From the NCBI RefSeq assembly GCF_047228935.1, contig NZ_JBFEGG010000004.1, forward strand, positions 124,001 to 188,000: 64,000 nucleotides of DNA, written 5' to 3'. The position numbers were made by a program, and so were the translations under genes. Origin of the DNA: Ornithinibacillus sp047228935 (GTDB taxonomy: Bacteria > Bacillota > Bacilli > Bacillales > Amphibacillaceae). The notes beneath the pieces were generated by a model. That model was not told the DNA's origin. It ran no database searches and saw only the letters and a program-made list of their open reading frames with translations. How positions within the stretch are numbered: position 1 is the stretch's first letter; each line of letters starts with the position of its first letter. Below are positions 41,513 to 50,217 of the stretch, one piece after another.

Positions 41513-42510
41513 AAAAAATAACGTTACTTATTACATTAGTTTTCTTGCTTTTTTTAGTTGCTTGTGGCTCTTCTCAAGACAAATCGAATGGTTCGGAGGA
41601 AGCAAAAAATTCTTCAGATACTAATATGGACGAGAGAACGGTAACGATAGTGGATGCTTATGGTGAACAAACAATAAAGGGAACACCGGAACGAATTGTT
41701 GTGTTGGAATGGTCCTATGCTGAGGATTTACTAGCACTAGGAGTACAACCAGTTGGAGTTGCGGATATGGATGGCTTTAATCAATGGGTGAAGATTGAGG
41801 AAGAATTTGATGCGACTGTAGAAGATGTTGGTACACGTCAGGAACCGAATCTTGAGGCTATTTCTCGTTTGAACCCGGATCTAATCATTGCTGTTGATTT
41901 TCGTCACGAACAGTTTATGGATAGCTTAGAAGGTATTGCACCAGTGGTTACGTTTTCCCCATATGGTGAAGAAGCGATCCAAGATCATTATCAAAATATG
42001 GTTAAAGAGTTTAACATGGTTGCACAGATTGTAAATAAAGAAAAAGAAGCCGAAGAAGTTCTTGCGGAATTGGATCAATTTACTGAAGAACAAAAAGAGC
42101 GAGTTACGGATATTGAGAGTGAGACCTATTTAGTTACTCAAGCCTATTCATCACAAAACACGCCGATCATTCGATTGTTTACGGATAACTCTATGGTAGC
42201 GAAAATTATGAATAATCTAGGATTTAAAAATGCATATGAATCTGATAAGGTAGAAGTATATGGTTATAGTGAGGTAACGGTGGAGGCCCTTCAGAACTTC
42301 CAAGATGAAGATCCTGAATTCCTTTATATTGTTCAGGAAGAGGATAATATTTTTGAAAATCAGTTGAAGGATAATCCAGTTTGGGAGAATTTAAACTTTG
42401 TTAAGAATGGTAATACACATGCTTTGCCAGGAGATACATGGACCTTTGGTGGTGTGTTATCAGTAAAAGTTTTAACAGAGCAGCTTGTAAATGCTATGGT
42501 AAATGAGTGA
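41509..42510 (+). CDS. Siderophore ABC transporter substrate-binding lipoprotein
   Basis: A 333-residue FecB/FhuD-type binding protein (cluster A-II). The signal peptide ends in the lipobox VACGSS (Cys near 19). Two lobes joined by a long helix carry RIVVLEWSYAEDLLALGV, NLEAISRLNPDLII and the C-terminal WTFGGVLSV. ATG 41509 overlaps the nitroreductase stop (ATGA) with GAGGAG nearby. It delivers ferric siderophore to the permease encoded next; the sequence does not tell hydroxamate, citrate or catecholate. Confidence 0.92.
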   Translation: MKKITLLITLVFLLFLVACGSSQDKSNGSEEAKNSSDTNMDERTVTIVDAYGEQTIKGTPERIVVLEWSYAEDLLALGVQPVGVADMDGFNQWVKIEEEFDATVEDVGTRQEPNLEAISRLNPDLIIAVDFRHEQFMDSLEGIAPVVTFSPYGEEAIQDHYQNMVKEFNMVAQIVNKEKEAEEVLAELDQFTEEQKERVTDIESETYLVTQAYSSQNTPIIRLFTDNSMVAKIMNNLGFKNAYESDKVEVYGYSEVTVEALQNFQDEDPEFLYIVQEEDNIFENQLKDNPVWENLNFVKNGNTHALPGDTWTFGGVLSVKVLTEQLVNAMVNE

Positions 42511-44539
42511 TCATATGAATTCGGGAATTAAAAAATCTATAAGAGCGGTTCTAACCTTTGGTGGTGGAACCGCGCTTTTATGTCTATTAATTTTAATACA
42601 TATAAACCAAGGAAGTGTCTCGATTCCCTTTGATACAGTTATGGATGCTATATTTCATCCAAAGGATTCATTGGAGCACCATACGATTCGGGGATTTCGC
42701 TTACCTAGAGCAATAATGGGAATCGTTGCCGGTGGTGCCTTGGCTGTTGCAGGGGCGATTTTACAAACTGTAACAAGAAACCCATTGGCTTCAGCAAGTA
42801 CCTTGGGAATACATTCAGGTACATATTTTGCAGTTGTATTTTCTACAGTTTTCTTCCCAGTCACATTGTTTAGTAATGGTATGATCGTTGCCTTTTTTGG
42901 TGGAATGATTACATACCTTATTGTATTTATCATATCCGGAGGTAATAAAGCAACACCGGTACGAATGGTATTAGCTGGAATGATTGTCTCTCTTTTATTT
43001 GCTTCTTTAACAAGTGTGCTCCAAATATTTTATGAAAATGAAACAGCAGGTCTCTTTCTCTGGGGATCGGGGACATTGGTGCAAAATGATTGGTCGGGTG
43101 TTCAATTTTCATTACCTATCGTAGTAGTTGGTCTGATTATTACTTTGCTGTTGTCCAGTCCATTAAATACGATTAGTTTGGGAGACGATGTTGCAATTGC
43201 TTTAGGACAAAAAGTAGCTGCTGTTAAGGTCAGTTCGATTGTCTTAGCAGTGTTGTTAACATCCGTTACAGTTAGTGTTGTTGGTCCGATAGGCTTTGTC
43301 GGCCTTGTAGCTCCTCATATTATTAAATTAATTGGCTACCGGAATCATTATTATTTAATCATTGCTTCTTTCATATGGGGGGCAAATGTTCTATTAGTTG
43401 CTGACATTTTAGCAAGAATAATTGATCCTTCATTTTCAGAGCTTCCAGTTGGTGCAATAACTGCATTAATCGGAGCACCATGGTTAATTTACCTTGTTAT
43501 AAGGTTGAATAAAACTAGGTATGGGGAAGAGAACACATCTGTTATTGCTGGAAAAAGTCAGAAGAAAATTTCTTTGAGTAGAACCATCATTATATTAATT
43601 GCATCGATTATTGGCGTTTTTCTCATTAGCTTAGCTTCTGGAAATTATGGATTTGAGCCTATAGTTACTTGGCAGGCATTTTTCGGAAGTGGGAATGACT
43701 TTATGAAGAGCTTGATTCTAGATATTCGGCTTCCAAGAGCGTTAGTTGCACTACTTGCTGGAATGATGCTGGCAATAAGTGGATTAATTTTTCAAGGTGT
43801 ATTACGAAACCCATTGGCTGATCCATCAGTAATTGGAATTACTTCTGGTGCTGGAGTTGGAGCATTAGTTATGATGTTTGTTTTTGGAGTTTCCGCTGTT
43901 TGGATTCCAATAGGTGCTATTATTGGGGCGTTTTTATTCTTTATTCTAGTGATGATTTTAGCGATACGAGCAAAATTTGCTCCAACTATATTAGCGTTAT
44001 TGGGTGTTGGAATTTCAGCACTTGGATCAGCTATTATACAAATTCTAGTAGTACAGGCTGATTTGGCAGTCGGTTCTGCATTAACGTGGCTATCTGGATC
44101 TACCTATGCAAGAGGGTGGTCTGAGTTAACCCATTATTTGCTGGCGCCAATCCTTATTTTATTTCCAATGCTTTTTATAAGACTGAAGGGGATAGATATT
44201 TTAGCCTTTGGTGATGAAACCGCCAAAAGCTTAGGTGTCAAGGTTATGTCTACACGGTTTGAGTTAGCATTTTATGCGACAATTTTATCAGCTTTTAGTG
44301 TTGCAGCAGTAGGTACGATTGGTTTTGTCGGTTTAATTGCTCCGCATTTTTCTCGACTGTTAGTTGGCCCATCTAGCCAACGATTATTGCCAGTTACTGC
44401 TTTAGTAGGTGGCATTGTCATGGTTATTGCTGACTTATTTAGCCGTACATTACTAGCACCTAATGAAATTCCTTCTGGTATTTTGGTAGCTATTATTGGT
44501 GCACCTTACTTTTTATGGCTAATGAAAAAAAGTGCTTAA
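42503..44539 (+). CDS. Double-length FecCD-type siderophore permease (FhuB-like fusion)
   Basis: A 678-residue permease formed of two FecCD domains in tandem (about 10-335 and 350-675), together about 20 TM helices. Each half has the conserved GFRLPRAI or DIRLPRAL, RNPLA, and GPIGFVGLVAPH or GTIGFVGLIAPH motifs. In most Bacillaceae the two halves are separate proteins that dimerise; here they are fused as in enterobacterial FhuB. It overlaps the binding-protein gene by eight bases and works with the ATPase at 39955. The second ATG (42515) is an alternative start. Confidence 0.92.
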   Translation: MSDHMNSGIKKSIRAVLTFGGGTALLCLLILIHINQGSVSIPFDTVMDAIFHPKDSLEHHTIRGFRLPRAIMGIVAGGALAVAGAILQTVTRNPLASASTLGIHSGTYFAVVFSTVFFPVTLFSNGMIVAFFGGMITYLIVFIISGGNKATPVRMVLAGMIVSLLFASLTSVLQIFYENETAGLFLWGSGTLVQNDWSGVQFSLPIVVVGLIITLLLSSPLNTISLGDDVAIALGQKVAAVKVSSIVLAVLLTSVTVSVVGPIGFVGLVAPHIIKLIGYRNHYYLIIASFIWGANVLLVADILARIIDPSFSELPVGAITALIGAPWLIYLVIRLNKTRYGEENTSVIAGKSQKKISLSRTIIILIASIIGVFLISLASGNYGFEPIVTWQAFFGSGNDFMKSLILDIRLPRALVALLAGMMLAISGLIFQGVLRNPLADPSVIGITSGAGVGALVMMFVFGVSAVWIPIGAIIGAFLFFILVMILAIRAKFAPTILALLGVGISALGSAIIQILVVQADLAVGSALTWLSGSTYARGWSELTHYLLAPILILFPMLFIRLKGIDILAFGDETAKSLGVKVMSTRFELAFYATILSAFSVAAVGTIGFVGLIAPHFSRLLVGPSSQRLLPVTALVGGIVMVIADLFSRTLLAPNEIPSGILVAIIGAPYFLWLMKKSA

Positions 44540-44546
44540 AGCAAAG

Positions 44547-44585
44547 AAGGGCAGATACTTGTAAGCTGTATTCTGCCCTTCCTTA
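44547..44585 (+). terminator. Terminator after siderophore permease gene
   Basis: AAGGGCAGA with TAC pairs with GTA and TCTGCCCTT; a short T/C tail follows. Confidence 0.8.
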
Positions 44586-44594
44586 TTAAAAAGA

Positions 44595-45008
44595 CTATGA
44601 ATTTTGGTATTGCTCCTTATTTCTTTCAAAACCTATGAATCTTGTCCCTTTAAATGTTAGAATTCCGACGTCATTTTCCGCTATCATACCGTATTCTTGA
44701 TCAGTCAGATTAAATTCTTTTCTATCTCCGCTGTTGAACTCAAATGTTACATAGTAAGTAGTTCGTGTTCTTCCATGATCATTATTTCTATAGCTTGTAA
44801 CGTGGTCCCTTTTAGCAACAACCATTGCTGGTACAGATAGTTCTGGCGACTGCTCATTTTTACGCCACTGGTTGACTCCTTTAACTGCATTCGCAATAAA
44901 TACACCGATAACAATAACAAAAATAATACCGAAGAAAATTGGGAATAGGCTAAAGAAATCAAATCCTTGGTTGAAGCCGGAGCCGAATCCTGGTCCCATT
45001 GTATCCAT
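44595..45008 (-). CDS. DUF2500 domain membrane protein
   Basis: A 137-residue protein with one TM helix (about 20-42) after a Gly/Phe-rich N-terminus, and a C-terminal beta-rich soluble part with TYYVTFEFNSGDRKEF, the DUF2500 signature. The domain has no known function. It follows a terminator of the siderophore operon and is transcribed the other way, so it is probably unrelated to it. The ribosome site AAAAGGGGG precedes ATG. Confidence 0.85.
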   Translation of the reverse strand: MDTMGPGFGSGFNQGFDFFSLFPIFFGIIFVIVIGVFIANAVKGVNQWRKNEQSPELSVPAMVVAKRDHVTSYRNNDHGRTRTTYYVTFEFNSGDRKEFNLTDQEYGMIAENDVGILTFKGTRFIGFERNKEQYQNS

Positions 45009-45129
45009 AATAAGTCCCCCTTTTTATGTAATAATTAATACGAGAGTAATAAAAGAAAGTTACAATAATTTTGAACGATATTATCATAACATAAAAAAAC
45101 TAGACCAAATAGAAGGTCTAGTCGTCTTT

Positions 45130-45726
45130 CTAATATGCCGCTATTTCTTTTGATTTTTTAACCATATCTACAAATAGTTTCATAAAACGAGTATCGCTCG
45201 TCAGTTCCGGGTGAAATGCGCTCACAAGAATGTGATCTTGTTTGGCTGCTACAATTTTATTCTCATAGGTTGCTAATACTGCTACTTGATCACCAGCAGT
45301 TTCAATGTATGGTGCGCGAATGAATACTGCTGTATAAGGGGATTCAAACCCTTTTATTTGAAGTGTTGCTTCAAAGCTTTCTTTTTGTCTCCCAAATGCA
45401 TTGCGTTTTACTCGTACGTCCATTAACTTCAAATGAACATCGTCAGAATCTGTTAGATCTTTTGCAACGAGTACCATCCCAGCACAAGTACCAAAAATGG
45501 GCTTTTGTTGTAAGCTAAATTGCTTTAATGGCTCTAGAAAGCCATAGCGATCAATTAACTTCCGCATTGTTGTGCTTTCTCCACCAGGAAGAATTAACCC
45601 ATCAATGTCATGGAGTTGTTCCGGCTTTTTTACGATAATTCCTTTACAATGAGTTGCTTCAATTTGCTTAATATGCTCAGACACTGCTCCTTGTAGTCCA
45701 AGCACACCAATAATAAGTTCGCTCAT
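45130..45726 (-). CDS. pdxT: Pyridoxal 5'-phosphate synthase glutaminase subunit
   Basis: A 198-residue class I glutaminase that gives ammonia from glutamine to PdxS. The nucleophile Cys is in FGTCAGMVLVA, the His/Glu pair in SAFHPELTSD, and GLILPGGESTT is the oxyanion region. ATG 45726 is eight bases after AAAGGA; the ATG at 45735 is inside that site. It follows pdxS closely and the two subunits form the 12+12 PLP synthase. Confidence 0.95.
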   Translation of the reverse strand: MSELIIGVLGLQGAVSEHIKQIEATHCKGIIVKKPEQLHDIDGLILPGGESTTMRKLIDRYGFLEPLKQFSLQQKPIFGTCAGMVLVAKDLTDSDDVHLKLMDVRVKRNAFGRQKESFEATLQIKGFESPYTAVFIRAPYIETAGDQVAVLATYENKIVAAKQDHILVSAFHPELTSDTRFMKLFVDMVKKSKEIAAY

Positions 45727-45770
45727 TAGACTCATCCTTTCAAGGTAAAACTCTGGAATGACAGGTACCC

Positions 45771-46658
45771 TTACCAGCCACGCTCTTGCATGCGTTCTTC
45801 TAGGCTTAATTTGGAAATGTCAATTCCCTTCATTGCAGTGCCAAGTTCTTTTGATAGTTTTCCGATTAGGTCATAATCGTTGTAGTAAGTTGTTGCCTGA
45901 ACTATCGCACTAGCAAACTTTTCAGGGTTTTCTGATTTGAAAATACCAGATCCAACAAATACACCGTCAGCCCCTAATTCCATCATTAAAGCAGCGTCTG
46001 CTGGTGTTGCCACCCCACCTGCAGCAAAGTTAACAACTGGTAGTTTACCAGCTTCTTTAATCTCTTTTAAAATTTCATATGGTGCACCAAGATTTTTTGC
46101 TTCGGTCATTAATTCATCATCGCTCATATAGGTCACTTTACGAACCTGTGCTTGAACTTTCCGCATATGACGAACTGCTTCTACAATATTTCCTGTACCT
46201 GGTTCCCCTTTTGTACGTAGCATAGAAGCTCCTTCCGCAATTCTTCTTGCAGCTTCCCCAAGGTCACGGCATCCGCATACGAAAGGTACAGTAAACTCGC
46301 TTTTTAAAATATGAAATTCTTCATCTGCCGGGGTTAGTACTTCACTTTCATCAATATAATCTACACCCATAGCTTCTAGCACTCTAGCTTCTACGATATG
46401 TCCGATACGAGCTTTTGCCATGACGGGTATCGTAACTGCATTCATTACTTCCTCCACAATGCGAGGGTCTGCCATTCGAGCGACACCACCAGCCGCACGA
46501 ATATCGGATGGCACACGCTCTAGTGCCATTACTGCAACTGCACCAGAAGCTTCCGCAATTTTAGCTTGTTCTGCATTCACAACGTCCATAATGACGCCGC
46601 CTTTTTGCATTTGTGCCATGCCGCGTTTTACCGTTTCCGTACCTAATAATTTTTCCAT
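45771..46658 (-). CDS. pdxS: Pyridoxal 5'-phosphate synthase lyase subunit
   Basis: A 295-residue (beta/alpha)8 enzyme that builds PLP from ribose 5-phosphate, glyceraldehyde 3-phosphate and ammonia. The active-site lysine is in VMAKARIGH, and DESEVLTPADEE and the second lysine region (MRKVQAQVRKVTY) are conserved. Length matches the family. ATG 46658 is chosen with TAGGAGTG six bases upstream. It heads pdxST, divergent from pdxR. Confidence 0.97.
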   Translation of the reverse strand: MEKLLGTETVKRGMAQMQKGGVIMDVVNAEQAKIAEASGAVAVMALERVPSDIRAAGGVARMADPRIVEEVMNAVTIPVMAKARIGHIVEARVLEAMGVDYIDESEVLTPADEEFHILKSEFTVPFVCGCRDLGEAARRIAEGASMLRTKGEPGTGNIVEAVRHMRKVQAQVRKVTYMSDDELMTEAKNLGAPYEILKEIKEAGKLPVVNFAAGGVATPADAALMMELGADGVFVGSGIFKSENPEKFASAIVQATTYYNDYDLIGKLSKELGTAMKGIDISKLSLEERMQERGW

Positions 46659-46704
46659 CTGTAACACTCCTAATCTATTAGTTGATTTATTTGATTTTTA
46701 ATTT

Positions 46705-46747
46705 ATTATAAAAAGTAGTTGGCACGGATGAAAGTGTCAGTTTTATA
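46705..46747. promoter_or_regulatory. Face-to-face pdxS and pdxR promoters
   Basis: For pdxR (plus): TTGGCA (46719-46724), 17 bases, TTTATA (46742-46747). For pdxS (minus): poor -35 TTTCAT (46733-46728), 17 bases, TATAAT (46710-46705). The two promoters overlap, and the weak pdxS -35 fits activation by PdxR. Operator repeats were not defined. Confidence 0.6.
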
Positions 46748-46777
46748 GATTTTGATGAGGTCAGGGGTCGGTTTTTT

Positions 46778-48211
46778 ATGGAAATGTTGTCTTGTGATTT
46801 GAACAGAGATAGTGACGTCTCGTTATATGAACAACTCTATACGTTTATTAAAATAGAAATAATGAATGGAAGAATCCCTTATAATACCAAGCTTCCTTCC
46901 AAACGTAAGCTATCCGAGTTTCTGAAAGTTAGCCAAAATACAGTGGAAACAGCGTATGAACAATTGGTAGCAGAAGGGTATATAGAAGGTATCCCGAGGA
47001 AAGGATATTTTGTCTTAGCTTCGGAGGATTTAGAATATGTACAAGAAAAGATGCCAAGTTATAATCAACCTTCTGAAAGACAGGAGCAGCTTCGTTACCA
47101 TTTCCATCCAAGCTGGATTGATACCGAACATTTCCCATATGACAAATGGAGAAGGTACGCTAAAAATATTATTGATATAGAAAATCAATCTTTACTTTTA
47201 ATGGGGGATAAGCAAGGAGAGTATGAGCTAAGGGAAGAGATTGCGAATTATTTGTATCAAGCCCGAGGTGTTCATTGCTCCCCAGACCAGATTATTCTCG
47301 GAGCGGGGATTGAAACGCTCCTACAGCAACTGATATTATTACTAGGTCAATCGATAATTTATGGCGTAGAAGACCCTGGTTACCATGTTATTTCTCGTAT
47401 TCTGAATAACTATCCTAATGAGGTTCAACCACTAGAAGTGGATGATAGAGGTGTCAAAGTGGATACATTAGACGTGTTACCAATTGATGTCGTTTATGTA
47501 ACGCCCTCACATCACTTCCCGTATGGTTCCGTTTTATCAGCTAATAGAAGAATTAAGTTGTTAAATTGGGCATTGAGTAGTGATAACCGCTATATTATTG
47601 AAGACGATTACGATAGTGAATTTCGTTACAGTGGAAAATCGATTCCATCTTTGCAAAGCATGGATAAGAGTGAAAAAGTTATCTACCTTGGGACTTTTTC
47701 AAAGTCGTTAATTCCTTCGATACGAATTAGTTATATGGTGTTACCTAAGCCATTATTATCTCGTTATCAAAAAGAGCTATCCTTCTTTCAATGTACGGTT
47801 TCTAGAATTGACCAACATATTTTAACAGCTTTTATGAAAGAAGGAGACTTTGAAAGGCATCTGAATAGAATGCGGAAAGTATACCGGAGGAAGATGGAAA
47901 AGACATTATCTTTGCTCAGGCCTTATTCCGAAATGATAAAAGTTGTCAGTGATTTATCTGGGTTTCATGTTGTGTTAGAAGTGAGAAATGGATGGGATGA
48001 AGAAAAACTTGTTCAAAGCGCCAGAGAGTCCTATATTAAAATTTACCCATTATCGAACTATACAATGGAAGAACAATATGGCGGATATCCAAGAATAGTA
48101 TTGGGTTTTGCAGGAATACCAGAAGCACAACTACCAACAGCAATCAAAACACTACTAACTAGCTGGGACAAGGGGACAGGTACACTGGCCCAAAAGTCCG
48201 GTATGGGTTAA
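46778..48211 (+). CDS. pdxR: MocR-type regulator of PLP synthesis (PdxR)
   Basis: A 477-residue fusion of a GntR winged helix (about 10-80; LPSKRKLSEFLKVSQNTVETAYEQL) with a fold-type I aminotransferase-like domain (about 110-465; PLP lysine in TFSKSLIPS). PdxR proteins sense PLP with this domain and activate pdxST when PLP is scarce while repressing themselves; the divergent pdxST supports the name. The final residues, encoded by the repeat at 48164-48192 (GTGTLAQKSGMG), are not family sequence and show an altered C-terminus. The AGGGG ribosome site is not ideal. Confidence 0.93.
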   Translation: MEMLSCDLNRDSDVSLYEQLYTFIKIEIMNGRIPYNTKLPSKRKLSEFLKVSQNTVETAYEQLVAEGYIEGIPRKGYFVLASEDLEYVQEKMPSYNQPSERQEQLRYHFHPSWIDTEHFPYDKWRRYAKNIIDIENQSLLLMGDKQGEYELREEIANYLYQARGVHCSPDQIILGAGIETLLQQLILLLGQSIIYGVEDPGYHVISRILNNYPNEVQPLEVDDRGVKVDTLDVLPIDVVYVTPSHHFPYGSVLSANRRIKLLNWALSSDNRYIIEDDYDSEFRYSGKSIPSLQSMDKSEKVIYLGTFSKSLIPSIRISYMVLPKPLLSRYQKELSFFQCTVSRIDQHILTAFMKEGDFERHLNRMRKVYRRKMEKTLSLLRPYSEMIKVVSDLSGFHVVLEVRNGWDEEKLVQSARESYIKIYPLSNYTMEEQYGGYPRIVLGFAGIPEAQLPTAIKTLLTSWDKGTGTLAQKSGMG

Positions 48212-48290
48212 GTTTAGTTCTATTAAAAAGTGCTCTGTACTTATGTACAGAGCATTGGTGTTGGGACAAGGAACCTGTCCCCGTGTCCCA
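48164..48290. repeat. REPIN-like inverted pair of 29-bp repeats, locus 2
   Basis: The left unit (48164-48192) and right unit (48262-48290) are inverted copies of the same 29-bp unit as at 10170-10366. The right units of the two loci differ at one base. About 69 bp lie between, with a GCTCTGTA/TACAGAGC hairpin (48229-48254) like that at locus 1. Confidence 0.75.
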
Positions 48291-48291
48291 C

Positions 48292-50202
48292 TTATATTGT
48301 TTTCAGTAACAATTTTTTTAGCAGTGGTGCGAAATGTTCAGGGAGGTCTGCGACACTTGGAATCATGATGCGTTCTCTACCGTATATATTTTGCATCGTA
48401 TTGTCTTCGCGTTCTTCAATCTCCCCATTGGCTAAGAACATGCCAATTACTTCGATACCTTTTTTACGGGCTTCGGATACTGCGAGGTTCGTATCAACTA
48501 TCCCATTTTGGTCATAGTTAGCTGCAGCTGGCTCACCATCTGAGAACACGAGTAGGAATTTATTTTTTTCCCTTCTCGCTTCAAGCTCCTTGGAGACCAC
48601 TCGAATACTAAACCCATCACGATTATCCTCTTCTGGCTCAAGCTGCATGATTTTCGGACCGTTTTGTTCGTAAAACGAGTCAGTAAATGAATGAATACGG
48701 TGGAAATAGTTTGGTTGATACCCTTCTTTTACTTCATTTGCATCTTCCCAAAATCCAAGAATGGAATGAGGTATCTTTAAATGCTTTAAAACCTCATGGA
48801 ATAGGACAATGCCTCGTCTTGTTTCCTCCATTTTATTATGCATGGAAGCAGAGCAGTCCACGAGAAGGGTAAAAACAGCATCAAACTCATTCGTATCCTC
48901 GTTTTTCTTATAAAAGACTCTCGGATTTTCATCGGTAATCACGGGCAAAAGCTTTTTCGATAGTCGACCAAAAACAAGATCTCGCCTTGGTTCATTCTTC
49001 TTATGCTCAATCGTTTTCTCGATCGTCTTTGCAAGTTTTCGTTTATACGGTTCAATATCTCGAACAAAATCTTGGTAATCCGCTATATCCTCATGACTTG
49101 GTGGGTTAGCAATTTTATCTATTTTTACTGCATCCCGATTTTCTTCCCCAAATTCATCTGGCTTCCCGCCTTGATTGGAAGAAGATTCATCCTTTTCCAA
49201 GGCTTCCATATCGGAGTAATCATTTTGTTTCGTTTGACTGGAAGCTCCTTGAATGGACGCCATAGCCTGGTCACCGTCTTCTGTTTCCCGGGGTCCGCCA
49301 CCTAATATACTCGTCTTTGTACCTTGCTCTAATTCAAATTGAAGGAAGTTTTGCTTGCGATTTTCATTTTTATTTTCACGATGCCAAGTGGAAAACTCTT
49401 GTTCGAAGTACTCACTTTCATCCTGATCCACTTCTTCAAAATCATCATTAGATAAGGAATCAGTTCTTGTAAGTTCATCAAACAACGTATTTTTTTCATA
49501 CCGCTCAACATGACTTATCGGGAAAACAAAGTACTCATTTAGTGTATCTTTATATTCAGTTAACCGAAAAACAATTTGTGCGGTAATTCTAGTCGTATCA
49601 GCTGTAGTTTGTGCTTCAAATACTTGAAATAGCAATGGCTTTAAATCATCCAACATATCCAATTGTCCTTGTGTTGCTTTCGGGAAGGTTGGATCTGGCG
49701 TTACTGAAACGAGTTGTAAATAAATTAGACAAAAAAGTTCATCTAACGGAAAACTTCTCGTTGCATTAACTATTAATTGGCTAGAGAAATAATGCTGATA
49801 TGCTTGTCTTCGAATGGCAAAAGCTCGCTTCGTACCTGGACGTTCTTTTTTAATAATCTCTTCTAGTCTCAAATCCTCTAGTAAAGCAAATAACTGGTTT
49901 GCGAATTTCGGCAATGATGAATCTGTAATGTCATAAATAAAATTTTTCAGCTCAGGAATTGTAGAATACTTTAAAGTTCCAATTGCTCTTAAATAAACAT
50001 CTGTCTTAAGCCCGGCTTCTTTAATCTCATAACTAGTATTATCCCAAAACCTACTTGCAGTGAGTTTATATTCAATCAGGTCAATAATTGAACCGTAGTT
50101 GTACTCGAACTTAATATCAGCATCACCAGATAAGACAGTAGCAAGATCCTGCAGCTGTAAGAATAGATTGGTATCTACTCTTCTATCATTAAAGACGTGC
50201 AT
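48292..50202 (-). CDS. VWA-domain protein of MoxR/VWA pair (YojO/NorD-like)
   Basis: A 636-residue cytoplasmic protein. The N-terminal 250 residues are helical; an acidic linker follows (about 250-400), then a C-terminal VWA domain (about 430-630) with the MIDAS motif DCSAS and VFSDGEP. It is the partner of the AAA ATPase encoded 16 bases upstream; the pair resembles B. subtilis YojO/YojN and NorD/NorQ, which assemble or activate metal enzymes. No client enzyme is adjacent. AGGAGAA is eight bases before ATG. It is convergent with pdxR across the repeat pair. Confidence 0.87.
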   Translation of the reverse strand: MHVFNDRRVDTNLFLQLQDLATVLSGDADIKFEYNYGSIIDLIEYKLTASRFWDNTSYEIKEAGLKTDVYLRAIGTLKYSTIPELKNFIYDITDSSLPKFANQLFALLEDLRLEEIIKKERPGTKRAFAIRRQAYQHYFSSQLIVNATRSFPLDELFCLIYLQLVSVTPDPTFPKATQGQLDMLDDLKPLLFQVFEAQTTADTTRITAQIVFRLTEYKDTLNEYFVFPISHVERYEKNTLFDELTRTDSLSNDDFEEVDQDESEYFEQEFSTWHRENKNENRKQNFLQFELEQGTKTSILGGGPRETEDGDQAMASIQGASSQTKQNDYSDMEALEKDESSSNQGGKPDEFGEENRDAVKIDKIANPPSHEDIADYQDFVRDIEPYKRKLAKTIEKTIEHKKNEPRRDLVFGRLSKKLLPVITDENPRVFYKKNEDTNEFDAVFTLLVDCSASMHNKMEETRRGIVLFHEVLKHLKIPHSILGFWEDANEVKEGYQPNYFHRIHSFTDSFYEQNGPKIMQLEPEEDNRDGFSIRVVSKELEARREKNKFLLVFSDGEPAAANYDQNGIVDTNLAVSEARKKGIEVIGMFLANGEIEEREDNTMQNIYGRERIMIPSVADLPEHFAPLLKKLLLKTI

Positions 50203-50217
50203 CTTGTATTCTCCTAT

